Notes: generated from the sequence alone by a model not told the origin. 64,000 nt of DNA from Desulfobacter sp. (GCA_028768545.1 CP054838.1:3841001-3905000); one strand, 5' to 3'. Positions 16,858 to 28,221 are shown, numbered from the stretch's first letter. Translations and numbers: made by a program.

Positions 16858-19800
16858 CTAGCCTTCTCCTTGTATACGGTTAAGCTTTTCGATCAGATCT
16901 TCAAAATCATGAATCATTTTTTGGGTAAAGGCCTTAACCTTTATCATGTCCTTTGCCCGGCAGCAGGCCTCAAGATCTTTTGCCTGGTCTGCATGGGCCT
17001 GGGAAAATATTCTTGCAGCAGCCCCTTTGAGGGTGTGGGCATACCGGGCAGCATCTGTCAGATTCTTATTACTGACCGCCTTTGAAAGCGCTTTTAATTG
17101 CTCGGGTGTTTCCTGAATAAAAATCTGTATAATGGTCCATAGCAAAGACTCATTCCCCCCTACGGAAGCCAGGGCTTTTTGGGCATCCAGCAGATCGTCC
17201 AAAGGGTGGACTGAGCTGGGCAACGAGTTTAAAGCATCATTGCCCCGGGCAGCCGGTTCTGCTGTCTCCGCCTCGGACGAAGGCGGCCTGAATTTTTCAA
17301 TGATCGAGAACAAATGATCTATATCCACTGGTTTGGCAATAAACTCATCCATCCCTGCAGCCCGGCTTTGCTGCTCGAACGCATCAAGAACGTGGGCGGA
17401 CATGGCGATTACCGGCTTGTTTCGGTTGATTTCACCGGCAGCACCGTTCCGGATGGACTTACAGGCTGAGATACCGTCCATGCGAGGCATTTCAATATCC
17501 ATAAATACCATATCCACCCTGTTCTGCTTTAATTGGGATATGGCTTTTTCACCATCACCGGCATGAATGACCCTGTGACCGGTTCCATCCATAAATGTCT
17601 CAAATACCGCAGCATTCATGGGGTCATCATCTGCAAGAAGAAAGGTTAACCCATGGGTTTTCCCCTGTGCACCGGCCTCTGGCACAGATTTTTTCATGCG
17701 CAGGCTTCCGGCTGTTCGGATGAGCCTTGTGGCATCTTTGCGGTCTGCTATCTTGAGCGGCATTTTCAGGTAAAACCTGGACCCCTTTCCAGGGGTGCTT
17801 CTAACGGTCAAACGCCCGCCCATCAGCCGTGCTGCCTCCCTGCAGATGGACAACCCAAGTCCGGTCCCCCCATAATTTCGGGTAACAGATGTTTCCGCCT
17901 GGGTAAAGCGTTCAAAAATAGTTTCTATCTGATCTTTTTGTATGCCAATGCCGGTATCTTCTATTTTAAAAATCATGCAGGCAATATTTGGATCATCCTG
18001 GTGCCGGTGTTTGAAAAATCCTTTTTTGACCGTGAGCGTTACCCCGCCTGTATGGGTGAATTTAACAGCATTGGAAATCAGATTGCCAAGCACCTGCTGC
18101 AGCCTGACAGGATCTGTTTTAACGGCCAGAGGAAGATTCTCATCTGTGATCAGATGGAACCACAGCCCTTTTTCCTTTGCCAGAAATTTCCAGGTATGTT
18201 TTAAACTGTTTAAAAGTTCATCCAGATAAAAGACCTGGTTTTGGATTCGCATTTTCCCGGCCTCAATGGTTGAAAAATCCAGAATATCGGTGATCACATC
18301 CAGCAGGTGCAGTGCTGAATCCTTGACAGCGGTCAGATTTTTTTTCTGCTGCACCGAAACCTTAGATCTCAACGTCATTTCAGTCATACCAAGGATGGCG
18401 TTCAGGGGGGTCCTGATTTCATGGCTTAGGCTTGCCATAAACTTTGTCTTGCTCATATTGGCAGCTTCAGCTGCCTCTTTTCGCTTCCGGATCTGCCAGT
18501 TCCAAAATAAAAACACCCCGGCGATAATCAAGGCAGCGATACCTATTTTTAAAAGGCTTCCCCGCATATACGCCTCGTCAACCTTGTGTTCAAACCGGAC
18601 GGAAAACCATTTTTGACGGATTCGGTCATGCTCCTGATCCGATATGCTGGCAATGGCTTTGTCCAAAATGCCGGCCAGCCCCTGCCGGGTTGTTTTGACT
18701 TCCAGAATCCGGATTTCAGGGTGTTCTTTGCCCAGCAGATCTTTAACCGCATATCTTTGGATGACCGCCAGGGTTTTACCGTGAAAATCGCGAATACCGC
18801 CGATCAAAGGGGCTTGCTGCTTATTGATAATCACCCAGGGAAACTCAAGATAGGCCTGGGTCCGGAGCATGCCGACCTTTTCGGATTCAAAAGAAATCGC
18901 TGACGGAACAACATCAACCCTGGAAAAAACGGTCTTTGTACGGTCCATGCCCCCTGGGATCTGTTCGGCTACGACCATATTCAGGGCCAGTCTCTCATTT
19001 AACAAATTCACATAGTCTGACACCATTCCCTTGTATGCAAAATTATCACCGATAAATTCAAAGGGGGGCCATTGGGGGTCCACCCCCAGCCGGATGGACC
19101 GACTTAAATCCTGATGTGCAGAGAGCCACTGCTGTTCATCTCTTGTCAGCAGAATCTGATCATTTACCGGATTAAAGACCCGGGCCTTTTTATCCCGTAT
19201 CCATCGGGATTCGATCTGAATTCGTTCGGCCTGTCCAATGGCATTAAATCCCTGATCAATGCGTTGGATCAAATCCGGATTCAAATTGCGGACAATGCCG
19301 CCCATCTGTTGTCTGAACAAGGGATTATCACTTTGAACAAAGGCTTCGGGATATCCCAGGCGGTCGGGCAGAACTGCCATTTCCTGGGGTAAGGCCAGAA
19401 AGCCGTCAATTTTGCCTTCAGCCGCGGCCAGAATCATTTGACGGGTGGTTTCAAACCCTGCCACCCGTATATTACGCCTGCTCGAGGCCAGCCATTCATA
19501 TGCCCTTGAGCCTGTGACCGCCCCCAGTGTCCTTTGGGTTTGCCCTTTGGCCAATGGGCGGTTGGACCTGTTTTTATGGTGGTATAAATACCAGCTTAAC
19601 CGGTAGAATGCAGAACTGGCCTGTGTCCAGCCTTTGGTGGTCTGTCTTGGGGGAAGAAACGAAACAATATCAACAATCCCGTCTTTCAGGGCATTCACGG
19701 CATTGTTTCGATCATAAAACCGAAAAATAAGCGAATTACCAGTTGTCACGGACCATCTTTCCCAGAGATCAATTAAAAGACCCGACGGCCTGTTCTCGGC

Positions 19801-21370
19801 ATTCAACATGGAAAACGGCGGAAAACTCTGGGCAACAGCCACCACAAGCACGTCAGTTTCCCGATTTTCAGATGGACCCATCCATTTTCGTTCAATGGCG
19901 GCCCGCTCGTCGGCGGAAATCAATTCCAGCCCTTTGTTTATCTGCGCAACCAGGGCGTCGTTACCCTCTTTTACAGCGGAATAAAACGGCTTGCGGTATA
20001 AAGGACTGGCCAGGTGATATCGAAAGGAGGATAATAGGTTCAATTTTTCTAAAAAATAAAGGGCAGTGGGGGTGTCACAGATAAATACCCGGACCTCTCC
20101 TTTTGCCACGCCGTCGAACAATGCCTTGTGGCTGCCGTATTTCTTGATGGCGGCATCGGGCAGTTCTCTGGTCACAAATTCAACCGCATAATCCTGATCC
20201 AGTATCCCGATATTAAATCCTTTTAAATCTTCGAGATTTTTCAGGCCGAAAATAGATTCATGGAAAAAAAATGGGTCTGGCAATCGCTGAGCACACCGCC
20301 ATAATCCAGAAATGAATCCCGCGGAATGGAAAAAAACATCCCCCATGGATATCTGCTTGCCCGGTCTTTACCATCTTAAGACTTTCTGCCCAGGGCGCCG
20401 GAATAAATGTCACATCCACCCCGGTCTTTTTTGACCATAATTTCCAAAGGTCTATAAAATATCCCACGGCATTCCCTTGTTCATCTGCAAAATGAAAGGG
20501 CATATTGTCTATGCTTGAAGCAATTTTCACACTTCCGTCATGGGGGGCAAACAATAGAGGATCGACATCACCGGTCCAGCTTTGAACAATCGCCTGGGTT
20601 TCTTCAGGACTGATCAGGGCCAGTCCCTTATTAATCTTTTCGATCAGGGCGGTGTTCCCCTGTTTAACACCGGCAGACTGGGGTTTGGTATATACAGGAT
20701 ACTCAAGCCGGAATAATTGATCTGCGCCATTGTGCTTGGCAATATAAGTGGATGCCACAGGCCCTTCCATTAAAAAGGCCTGAACCTCGTTGTTGATGGC
20801 TGCCCGGACTAAACTTTCATGATCCTGGAATATGACCGGTTTCAGGTCAGGCAGGCGCTGTTCCAAATAAGCCTTGGAAAAGTCCTTTGCCACAACCCCG
20901 GTGGATAGGAAGAGAATGTCTTTAAGTCTCTTTACTTTTTGTATTGGATCCCCTGACAGATTGTTTTTCCGGAAATACAAAAAAGTGCTCAGGTTCATCA
21001 GGGGGGTTGAAAACAGGTATCGGGTTTCTCTTTCTTTTGAATGATACATCAGGGCAGAGATATCAATCTGCCCGGACTCTGTTTTGTCCATGTTCTCCTC
21101 CCATGGGAGAAGAACAAATTCCACGGGAATGCCTGTTTTCTGTGACCACTGCTTCCAGATATCCACCAGAATCCCCCTGGGCTGTTCATTTTTGCCTTCA
21201 AAATAAAAGGGCATATACCTGCAATAGGCAATGGTCAAAGGCGGTGTTGCAATTTCATTGGCCACAGCTTGGGATGAATTGCTTGTGATCAGAAAAATAA
21301 AGAAGGCCAAAAGAATACATAGCAATTGCCTGTATTTTTTTGGCCTGTTGTTTGAAACAATTTGTGCCAT
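16858..21370 (-). pseudogene. Hybrid sensor kinase with four periplasmic-binding domains, frame broken twice
   Basis: Reconstructed length is about 1500 residues. Order: signal/TM segment (LLCILLAFFIFLI), four bacterial extracellular solute-binding (PBPb/SBP_bac_3) modules, a TM helix (IGIAALIIAGVFLFW), HisKA (SLSHEIRTPLNAILGMTEM), HATPase (GTGLGLSICREAARLMGG), a receiver (MVFMDIEMPRMDG) and an HPt domain (ARYAHTLKGAAARI). This is a His-Asp-His relay that would pass phosphate to the adjacent sigma-54 regulator. The frame from 21370 ends at 20258; the next frame is open to 16858. Between them a third frame (SIPRDSFLDYGGVLSDCQTH) is the natural reading. Two single-base losses, in A runs at 20330-20336 and 20264-20271, explain this. 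PBPb domains usually bind amino acids; glycine or alanine fits the neighbours but is inferred. The breaks could be sequencing errors. Confidence 0.85.
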
Positions 21371-21485
21371 AACCTGTCCAGTATTTACCCAGGTGCTGGG
21401 GGGTCTTGCCCGTTTTGACCTCTAACAGAGGTGTTTATTGTATCAAGTCTTTTGCTTTCAAACAATGGGGTTGTTCCGGCATCAT

Positions 21486-22457
21486 TTATAATGCTTTGGC
21501 ATCAAACAATTCCTTTGCCTGGTATGAGCTTCTGACAAAGGGGCCAGAAGCAACCCTGTTGAATCCAATGGAGTTGGCCATTGCTTTGAGCCGGTCAAAT
21601 TCTTCAGGAGAATAATAGGCCTCAACCGGCAGATGCTCTTTTGTGGGCTGCAAATATTGCCCGATGGTGAGAATATCGCAATTATGATTAAAAAGATCGG
21701 TCATGGTCTGTTCCAGCTCGTCCACGGTTTCTCCCAATCCCACCATGAGGCCTGATTTTGTGGGCATATCGGGATCTAACGCCTTGACCTGCCGGATAAG
21801 ATCAAGGGATCTTTGATACTGGGCTTCGGGTCTGACACGGCTATACAAAGAGGCAACGGTTTCAATATTATGGTTTATCACATCAGGCTGAGCCCTTACA
21901 ACCGTTTCCAGGGCAGACTCATCTCCCTGAAAATCCGGTATCAACACCTCCACCTGAATCGTGTTGTCAGCGCCCGTTTGCTGTGTTTTTTCATGCCCTG
22001 CATCTTTTACGGCCCGGATCACCCGTTCAAAATGGGAGGCACCTCCGTCGGCCAGGTCGTCCCGGGTGACCGAGGTGACCACCACATATCTTAAATTCAG
22101 GTCAAGCACGGTTTGAGCCAGTCTCTGGGGTTCTTCAGGGTCAACGGGCTGAGGCGGAAGAGCCGTTATATTGCAGAACCTGCAATGCCTGGTACACTGG
22201 GACCCCAGGATCATGAAGGTTGCCGTATCTTTGGAAAAGCATTCAAACATATTGGGGCAATTGGCCTCCTGACAGACCGTATGGAGTTTTGCTTTTGATA
22301 AAAGCCGTGTGACGCGCTGATATTGGCCGCCTCTGGGCAGATGTTTTTTCAACCAGGCGGGTTTCCCTTTGGAAGCGGTCGAACAACACTTTGGAACCAT
22401 TGAATTTTGTTCGGCGGATGCCGGCCCCAATAATTTACTGCTCTTTGTATTAATCAT
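21486..22457 (-). CDS. lipA: Lipoyl synthase
   Basis: A radical-SAM enzyme that inserts two sulfurs into octanoyl-protein to make lipoyl groups. From ATG 22457 it has 323 residues. The auxiliary-cluster cysteines are in TVCQEANCPNMFECFSKDTA, the radical-SAM motif is CTRHCRFCNI, and the C-terminal RSSY motif is in PFVRSSYQAKE. GGAGGAG lies seven bases upstream. The start overlaps the lipB stop by eight bases, so the two are coupled. In this operon it serves GcvH lipoylation. Confidence 0.97.
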   Translation of the reverse strand: MINTKSSKLLGPASAEQNSMVPKCCSTASKGKPAWLKKHLPRGGQYQRVTRLLSKAKLHTVCQEANCPNMFECFSKDTATFMILGSQCTRHCRFCNITALPPQPVDPEEPQRLAQTVLDLNLRYVVVTSVTRDDLADGGASHFERVIRAVKDAGHEKTQQTGADNTIQVEVLIPDFQGDESALETVVRAQPDVINHNIETVASLYSRVRPEAQYQRSLDLIRQVKALDPDMPTKSGLMVGLGETVDELEQTMTDLFNHNCDILTIGQYLQPTKEHLPVEAYYSPEEFDRLKAMANSIGFNRVASGPFVRSSYQAKELFDAKAL

Positions 22458-23181
22458 TGTTCTCCTCCATGGAGGTATAATTGAATATATCACAAAAACA
22501 ATTAAAAAATGTATCCCGGATTTGATCCATGGAAGGATCTGGGCAGGATTGAGCCTTTTTTTTCAATTCGTTTTGAATGGACGTCATGGCTGTATTTTCA
22601 AGGCCACAAGGGTTGATCCAGGTAAAGGGCGCAAGATCCGGAACAATATTCATTGCCAGGCCATGGATGGAAATCCCCTTTTTAATGGAAAGCCCCACAG
22701 AGCCGATTTTCTCCTGCCCCACCCAGAGACCGTGGTTTTTGGAATCCCGGTCAGCTATGATATGATATTTTGCAGCGGTTTGTTTCATTATTTCTTCAAG
22801 CCCGAATACAAAATCGGCCACGCCGATTCGGGCACGCTCCAGGTTGACGATGGGATAGAGCACAGCCTGACCGGGGCCGTGGTAGGTAATATTGCCGCCC
22901 CGGTCCGTCTGGACAATGCTGATCCCTTTTTTCTTGAGAACATCTTTGGACACAACAAGGTTTTCTTCCCCCCCGCGTTTACCCAGGGTATACACAGGCG
23001 GGTGCTGGACAAAAAAGACCCGGTCCGGACGGGCCGGGTCTTTTAAAAGTTTCTCCCGGGTCGAAACCTGGAGATTAAGGGCATCTGTGTAATCAAGGGT
23101 GTGAAGGTCTTCAAATACACAGAACCGCTTTATCTTCCGGGCAGGGCAATTCAAACTTGGATTATCAATCCGGGAAATCAT
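22450..23181 (-). CDS. lipB: Octanoyl-ACP:protein N-octanoyltransferase
   Basis: 243 residues. It transfers octanoate from ACP to the lipoyl-domain lysine. Motifs: RGGNITYHGPGQAVLYPI, the catalytic lysine region GQEKIGSVGLSI, and the catalytic Cys in INPCGLENTAMTS. The length is normal. It starts four bp after gcvPB and overlaps lipA, consistent with one operon for glycine cleavage and its cofactor. Confidence 0.96.
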   Translation of the reverse strand: MISRIDNPSLNCPARKIKRFCVFEDLHTLDYTDALNLQVSTREKLLKDPARPDRVFFVQHPPVYTLGKRGGEENLVVSKDVLKKKGISIVQTDRGGNITYHGPGQAVLYPIVNLERARIGVADFVFGLEEIMKQTAAKYHIIADRDSKNHGLWVGQEKIGSVGLSIKKGISIHGLAMNIVPDLAPFTWINPCGLENTAMTSIQNELKKKAQSCPDPSMDQIRDTFFNCFCDIFNYTSMEENND

Positions 23182-23185
23182 TATA

Positions 23186-24640
23186 CTATCCTCTCAGGCG
23201 GGGTTTTCTGGCCGCAGTGACTTCATCCAAACGGGTCACTTTGGGCAGAACCGGTGCCTTGTGAAGAATATCAGGGGTTTGTTTTGCTTCAGCTGCAATT
23301 GATTTGACCGCATCAATGAATTGATCAATCTCTTCCTTTGACTCTGTTTCTGTGGGTTCTACCATGAATGCCGCATCAACAACCAGGGGAAAATACACTG
23401 TGGGCGGATGAAATCCGTAATCCAAAAGTCGTTTGGCCATATCCATTGTTGTGATATGGTCCTGTTTTTGGAATGCATCGTTGAATACGCATTCATGCAT
23501 GCAGGGCCGGTCATATGGAAGGTGGAGGGTGCCTTTCAGGCTTTCCTTGACATAGTTTGCATTCAGCACGGCCAGTTGAGACGCTTTTTTCAAGCCTTCC
23601 GGACCCATGGACAGAATATAGGCATATGCCTTTATCATCACACCGAAATGTCCGTAAAAGGTATGCAGCAGCCCAATGGTATCAGGGCAGTCCGTGACAA
23701 GCTTGTAAGTGTCCAGGTCCTTTTCGACTCTGGGCACCGGCAGAAAAGGAATCAGTTTTTCTGCAACCGCAACAGGGCCGGATCCGGGTCCGCCGCCGCC
23801 GTGGGGGGTGGACATGGTTTTGTGCAGGTTGTAGTGGAGTACGTCAATACCCAGATCCCCTGGTTTGATAACCCCCATAACCGCATTCATGTTGGCCCCG
23901 TCTCCGTAAACCAGTCCTCCTTTTGCATGGACGATTTCACAGATTTCCTTGATGTTTTCTTCAAACAATCCCAAGGTGTTGGGGTTGGTGATCATAATAC
24001 CGGCAACATCCTCATCCATTATATCAGCCACGGATTGGGGGTCAATAATACCTTTTTCATTGGATTTAATATTAATGGAATCATACCCGCACAAAGAGGC
24101 ACTTGCCGGGTTGGTCCCATGGGCCGTGTCCGGAATAATGATTTTTGATCTTTGCTTGCCGTTTTTTGCATGATAGGCATGAATAACGAGCATACCGCAC
24201 AATTCGCCATGGGCACCGGCAGCGGGCTGAAGGGTGACTCCGGGCAGTCCTGCGATTTCCCCCAGGCATTGTTCAAGTTCATGCATCAATTTCAAGGCAC
24301 CCTGGGAAAATTCTTCTCCGGCCAGGGGATGGGCGCCTGCAAATCCCTGGCGAGCCGCCTGAACTTCGTTGGTTTTCGGATTATATTTCATGGTACAGGA
24401 TCCCAAGGGGTACATCCCTGAATCCACACCGAAATTCCACTGGGAAAGACGGGTAAAATGGCGAACAACATCCAGCTCCGAAAGCTGGGGCAGATCAGGG
24501 GCATCACCAGTGAGTTCTTCTCCCAAAGGACTTGTCTCTACATCCTGTTTGGGAAGGGAGATGGCACACCGGCCATCCCGGCTCTTTTCCCACAGCTGGG
24601 GCTCATTAAAAATCAAACCGCTGGTTCCTGGCTGTTTCAT
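23186..24640 (-). CDS. gcvPB: Glycine dehydrogenase (decarboxylating) subunit 2
   Basis: The second half of a split P-protein, 484 residues. It decarboxylates glycine with PLP and moves the aminomethyl group to lipoyl-GcvH. The PLP lysine is in YNLHKTMSTPHGGGGPGSGP, about residue 273. MYPLGSCTMKYNPK and IIPDTAHGTNPASA are family landmarks. The start overlaps the gcvPA stop as TAATG, ensuring coupled synthesis of the two subunits. Confidence 0.97.
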   Translation of the reverse strand: MKQPGTSGLIFNEPQLWEKSRDGRCAISLPKQDVETSPLGEELTGDAPDLPQLSELDVVRHFTRLSQWNFGVDSGMYPLGSCTMKYNPKTNEVQAARQGFAGAHPLAGEEFSQGALKLMHELEQCLGEIAGLPGVTLQPAAGAHGELCGMLVIHAYHAKNGKQRSKIIIPDTAHGTNPASASLCGYDSINIKSNEKGIIDPQSVADIMDEDVAGIMITNPNTLGLFEENIKEICEIVHAKGGLVYGDGANMNAVMGVIKPGDLGIDVLHYNLHKTMSTPHGGGGPGSGPVAVAEKLIPFLPVPRVEKDLDTYKLVTDCPDTIGLLHTFYGHFGVMIKAYAYILSMGPEGLKKASQLAVLNANYVKESLKGTLHLPYDRPCMHECVFNDAFQKQDHITTMDMAKRLLDYGFHPPTVYFPLVVDAAFMVEPTETESKEEIDQFIDAVKSIAAEAKQTPDILHKAPVLPKVTRLDEVTAARKPRLRG

Positions 24641-25974
24641 TATGCCACCTCCTTTACCAGATTATCAATATCCTGCTTGGATGCTTTTTCTGTGGCACAA
24701 AAAAGATAATGCCCTTTGAGTTCAGGATAGAAGGGTTCAAGGTCAAGCCCGGCAAAGGTGCAATTTTTTTGAACCAGTTCCGTTCTTTTTGCATCAAATC
24801 CTTCCGGGGTTTTTAGAACAAATTCATTGAAAAACGGTCCGTCAAAAACAGATTCAAAACCAACCTTGGTCAGGCTGTTCTTTAAATAAACCGCTTTGTC
24901 GTGGTTTTGCTGGGCGATCTTGCGGATACCTATTTTACCCACAGTGGCCAGGTACATACAGGCCGTCATGGCGTTAAGCCCGTTATTGGAGCAGATATTG
25001 GAAGATGCTTTTTCCCGTCGGATATGCTGTTCACGGGTGGCAAGGGTTAAAACAAACCCATCCTTGCCATTGGCGTCAAGGGTTTTTCCCACAAGCCTGC
25101 CCGGCAAGCTTCTCATCATTTTTTTATTCCCGGCCAAAAGGCCTAATCCAGGGCCGCCAAATGTTTTGGCAATACCAAGGCTTTGCCCTTCCCCGGCCAC
25201 AAGGTCCGCACCAAATGCACCGGGATTTTTAAGAAGACCATAGGCCAGGGCTTCGGTAAAAGAGGTCATAAACAATATTTTTTTCTGGTCCGCAATTTTT
25301 CTAACCCCTGCCAGGTCTTCGATATTTCCAAAAAAGTTGGGCGACTGGACCGCAACCCCGGCAATGCCGTCCATGGCTTCCAGGGCGGCAAGATCTGTCA
25401 GGCCTTCGCTGGTATGGGGAATGACCACCATTTCATATCCTGTGGGATTGATATAGGTCTCAATGATCTGCCGGTGGCTGGGATGGACCAGGGAAGACAC
25501 CGCAATTTTATTTGCTTTTCTGTCTTTTTTCAAAGCAATCAGGGCACATTCGGCCAGGGCAGTACCGCAGTCATAGTGGGAAGCCGTGGAAATATCCATG
25601 CCCAAAAGTTCGGTGATCATGGTCTGGAATTCGTAAATTCCCTGGAGGGTTCCCTGGCTGACTTCCGGCTGGTAGGGGGTATAAGCTGTTGCAAATTCTG
25701 ACCGGGAGACCAGGTAAGGGATGATAGAAGGAATAAAATGGTCATAGCTGCCGGCACCAATAAAACATTTATAATCTTTGCAGGCAATATTGTCAGATGC
25801 CAGGGCTTCCATATATGTGTTTAATTCCCACTCACTCATGGCCTCGGGAATATCCAGAGGTCCTTTGACCTTCAGTGAATCCGGAATGGTTTCAAATAAA
25901 TCTTCCAAACTCTCCCGGCCTGTCTTGGCCAGCATGGCTTGGATATCTTCCTGGGTATGTGGCAGATAACGCAT
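24640..25974 (-). CDS. gcvPA: Glycine dehydrogenase (decarboxylating) subunit 1
   Basis: 444 residues, the N-terminal half of the split P-protein. It begins MRYLPHTQEDIQAMLAKTG and contains FIGAGSYDHFIPSIIPYLVSRSEFATAYTPYQ... and QEVSQGTLQGIYEFQ-like landmarks of GcvPA. It forms the active heterotetramer with GcvPB. It starts five bp after gcvH. The two-subunit form is typical of many anaerobes and Gram-positives. Confidence 0.96.
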   Translation of the reverse strand: MRYLPHTQEDIQAMLAKTGRESLEDLFETIPDSLKVKGPLDIPEAMSEWELNTYMEALASDNIACKDYKCFIGAGSYDHFIPSIIPYLVSRSEFATAYTPYQPEVSQGTLQGIYEFQTMITELLGMDISTASHYDCGTALAECALIALKKDRKANKIAVSSLVHPSHRQIIETYINPTGYEMVVIPHTSEGLTDLAALEAMDGIAGVAVQSPNFFGNIEDLAGVRKIADQKKILFMTSFTEALAYGLLKNPGAFGADLVAGEGQSLGIAKTFGGPGLGLLAGNKKMMRSLPGRLVGKTLDANGKDGFVLTLATREQHIRREKASSNICSNNGLNAMTACMYLATVGKIGIRKIAQQNHDKAVYLKNSLTKVGFESVFDGPFFNEFVLKTPEGFDAKRTELVQKNCTFAGLDLEPFYPELKGHYLFCATEKASKQDIDNLVKEVA

Positions 25975-25979
25975 GGCTA

Positions 25980-26378
25980 TTATCCTTTCAGCATGTCAAG
26001 GTAAGCTGCTTTGTCCATTAAACCGTCCATCTCAGACAGATCCTTTGCTTTGACCTTAACGATCCAGCCCTTTTCATAACAATCATTATTGACAAACTCA
26101 GGCGCATCTTCCAGTTCTTCATTGATTTCAACAACTTCGCCGGAAATGGGAATATACATTTCAGAAACTGCCTTTACAGACTCAACACTGCCGAATTCAT
26201 CCCCCTGTGAAAAGGTATCCCCTGATTCGGGTAATTCAACAAAGACGATTTCTCCCAACTGATCCTGGGCATAATCATTGATACCGATGGTGACAACATC
26301 TCCTTCAACTTTGGCCCACTCATGGTCCTCGGTGTATTTTAGGTCTTCGGGTAAATTGAGTTCATTCAGTTCTTTCAT
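25980..26378 (-). CDS. gcvH: Glycine cleavage system H protein
   Basis: 132 residues, the lipoyl carrier of the system. The lipoyl lysine is Lys69 in [19 protein letters not shown]. The protein is small and acidic, as usual. GGAGG lies about nine bases before the ATG. It sits between gcvT and gcvPA in the operon; lipB and lipA further along supply its cofactor. Confidence 0.97.
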   Translation of the reverse strand: MKELNELNLPEDLKYTEDHEWAKVEGDVVTIGINDYAQDQLGEIVFVELPESGDTFSQGDEFGSVESVKAVSEMYIPISGEVVEINEELEDAPEFVNNDCYEKGWIVKVKAKDLSEMDGLMDKAAYLDMLKG

Positions 26379-26414
26379 AACAGCCTCCTTAAAAATTGAT
26401 GTGATGTTAAAATA

Positions 26415-27680
26415 CTAAATAAAATTATCCAGTTTTTTTCTTGCGGTCCTGTCCGGTCTGATGTCGGTCACAATGGTCACCAGAATAGACCTTTTACCCT
26501 GTTTAAGTGTCAGCTTGCTTCCCGGGCTAAGTCTTTTGGAGACCATGACAAACCCGCAGCTGATCCCTTTTATTTTTATATTTTCAGGAAGGTTGGGAGA
26601 AGCAACACTGACAATGACACCTTCGTTCCAGCCGATGCCCATGTCAGTGGCACAGGTGAGAACCTGTCCAATACTCTCCGTTTGTCCAGCCTCTAATACA
26701 AGAGTATCTTCTCCGGCAGCCACTTTTTTCAAACTCTCTCCCACAAAAGGAAAAACAAAGCGATCACTGGGGGCTGAAGACAGGGCATCAGCCCCGAGAA
26801 ACTCTTTGGTAAAGGACTTTTTATCCTCAGAGTAAGGCAGGGCAAAATCCCAGGGATGATTCATAAATTTCCAATGCCCGATATCCTGGTGGGAGAGGGG
26901 AAGACAGGCTCCTGCCCGAAGAGAATCCCTGGCGCCCAGGCCGCAGGCTGAGATACCCAATTTTTCCCCGGCCTTTAAAATGCCGGTCCAAAGATCAACA
27001 ATGGCATTGGGATCCAAAAAAATTTCAAACCCGAATTCTCCGGTATATCCTGATCGTGACAGCAATACCGGTGTGCCGTCTAAAAGTTTGACCTGATCCG
27101 CTCCGGACCCTGTTTTGTTAAAATGACCTTTAAATGAAAAATAGGGCATTTTAGTGAATACGGATTCAGGAGACTGGATCAGACCGGATAAAATCCTGGC
27201 GGAATTGAATCCCTGGATATCCATTTTGGCCACTTTGCCTGACAGATCGGTTATGACAACTGCCGCATCCTTTTTATTGGCTTCCAGGTGGTCGGCAATC
27301 TGTCCGCCCATACCGGCGTTAACACAGATCATGAACTGATAATCGCAAAATTTGTAGACAATGGCATCATCAATGCAATGTCCTTGTTCATCTAAGAACG
27401 CACCATAGACGCATCTTCCGCTAACCAGGTTGGTAATGTCTCTTGTAAAACAATCGTTGATCAGGGTAAATGCATCCATCTGGTCTTTGCCCGCCTCAAC
27501 ACTGATGCAGGCCATGTGGCTGGTGTCAAAGATGCCGGCAGAATTTAATACAGCCAGATGTTCATTTTTCACTCCGGTTTCGTACCAGAGGGGCATATCG
27601 TATCCCCCAAAATCGGCCATATTGGCGCCCTGGTCTCGATGCCATTTGTTTAAAGGTGTGGTTTTTAATTGGGCATTCAT
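26415..27680 (-). CDS. gcvT: Glycine cleavage system T protein (aminomethyltransferase)
   Basis: 421 residues, longer than the usual 360-370. It uses tetrahydrofolate to release ammonia and form methylene-THF. Visible landmarks: MADFGGYDMPLWYETGVKNEHLAV, GIFDTSHMACISV, SRSGYTGEFGFEIFL and GLGARDSLRAGACLPLSHQDI. The C-terminal barrel (GIGWNEGVIVSVASPNLP) is normal. It lies 29 bp after the Lrp-like gene and begins the core operon. Confidence 0.95.
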   Translation of the reverse strand: MNAQLKTTPLNKWHRDQGANMADFGGYDMPLWYETGVKNEHLAVLNSAGIFDTSHMACISVEAGKDQMDAFTLINDCFTRDITNLVSGRCVYGAFLDEQGHCIDDAIVYKFCDYQFMICVNAGMGGQIADHLEANKKDAAVVITDLSGKVAKMDIQGFNSARILSGLIQSPESVFTKMPYFSFKGHFNKTGSGADQVKLLDGTPVLLSRSGYTGEFGFEIFLDPNAIVDLWTGILKAGEKLGISACGLGARDSLRAGACLPLSHQDIGHWKFMNHPWDFALPYSEDKKSFTKEFLGADALSSAPSDRFVFPFVGESLKKVAAGEDTLVLEAGQTESIGQVLTCATDMGIGWNEGVIVSVASPNLPENIKIKGISCGFVMVSKRLSPGSKLTLKQGKRSILVTIVTDIRPDRTARKKLDNFI

Positions 27681-27709
27681 AATTGGGACCTGCTCCTTAT
27701 GTTATCGGG

Positions 27710-28135
27710 TTAAAAATCATACGATGTATACACCGCAAATGTTCCCACCGAACTTAGGCCATGACTTGTCCAGATATTTCTGGTAGACAAGATCAGGCTG
27801 GCGAACCCTTTTTTGAAAAGACCCCGTACAATGAGTTCGTACCTCCCGGTTGCCGCACTTACGGTGATACCGTCCTGAAGCCTATTGCGCTTCTCGCCTT
27901 TTTCCCCTGGGTTTATTTTCCACAGCTGAATGCAAATGATTAGAATCTGATGGCCGGGCATGCCGGCTGGGTATTGCGGACCGTATATATTCAGGAAATT
28001 TTCTTTCCTGAACCGCTCGACCCTGGCCCCAACCGTTTTTTCAGGGATACCAATATCGCCAGCGCTTTCTTTAAAGGAGGTTCGTCCTTTTTCAGGTGCT
28101 CCGGCTAAGTTGATATTGGCTTGATCAAGTGTCAT
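27710..28135 (-). CDS. Lrp/AsnC-like regulator (divergent member)
   Basis: 141 residues. The N-terminal part (FKESAGDIGIPEKTVGARVERFRKENFL) matches the helix-turn-helix of Lrp/AsnC proteins. The C-terminal part (VSAATGRYELIVRGLFKKGFASLILSTRNI...GTFAVYTSYDF) matches the RAM ligand-binding fold, where a conserved G-x-Y/F-D/E follows a central strand. It is rather divergent and lacks some family residues. It lies directly before gcvT on the same strand and divergent from lpd, so control of glycine cleavage by an amino-acid ligand is a reasonable inference. A 16-bp direct repeat in the 223-bp gap upstream could be its site. Confidence 0.65.
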   Translation of the reverse strand: MTLDQANINLAGAPEKGRTSFKESAGDIGIPEKTVGARVERFRKENFLNIYGPQYPAGMPGHQILIICIQLWKINPGEKGEKRNRLQDGITVSAATGRYELIVRGLFKKGFASLILSTRNIWTSHGLSSVGTFAVYTSYDF

Positions 28136-28221
28136 TTTGTTTTATTTTCTGGGTTACAAAATTAATTTTGGACATAGGGAGAGGCTACTTAACAATGGAT
28201 GTAAAGTCAATTATTTTTTTT

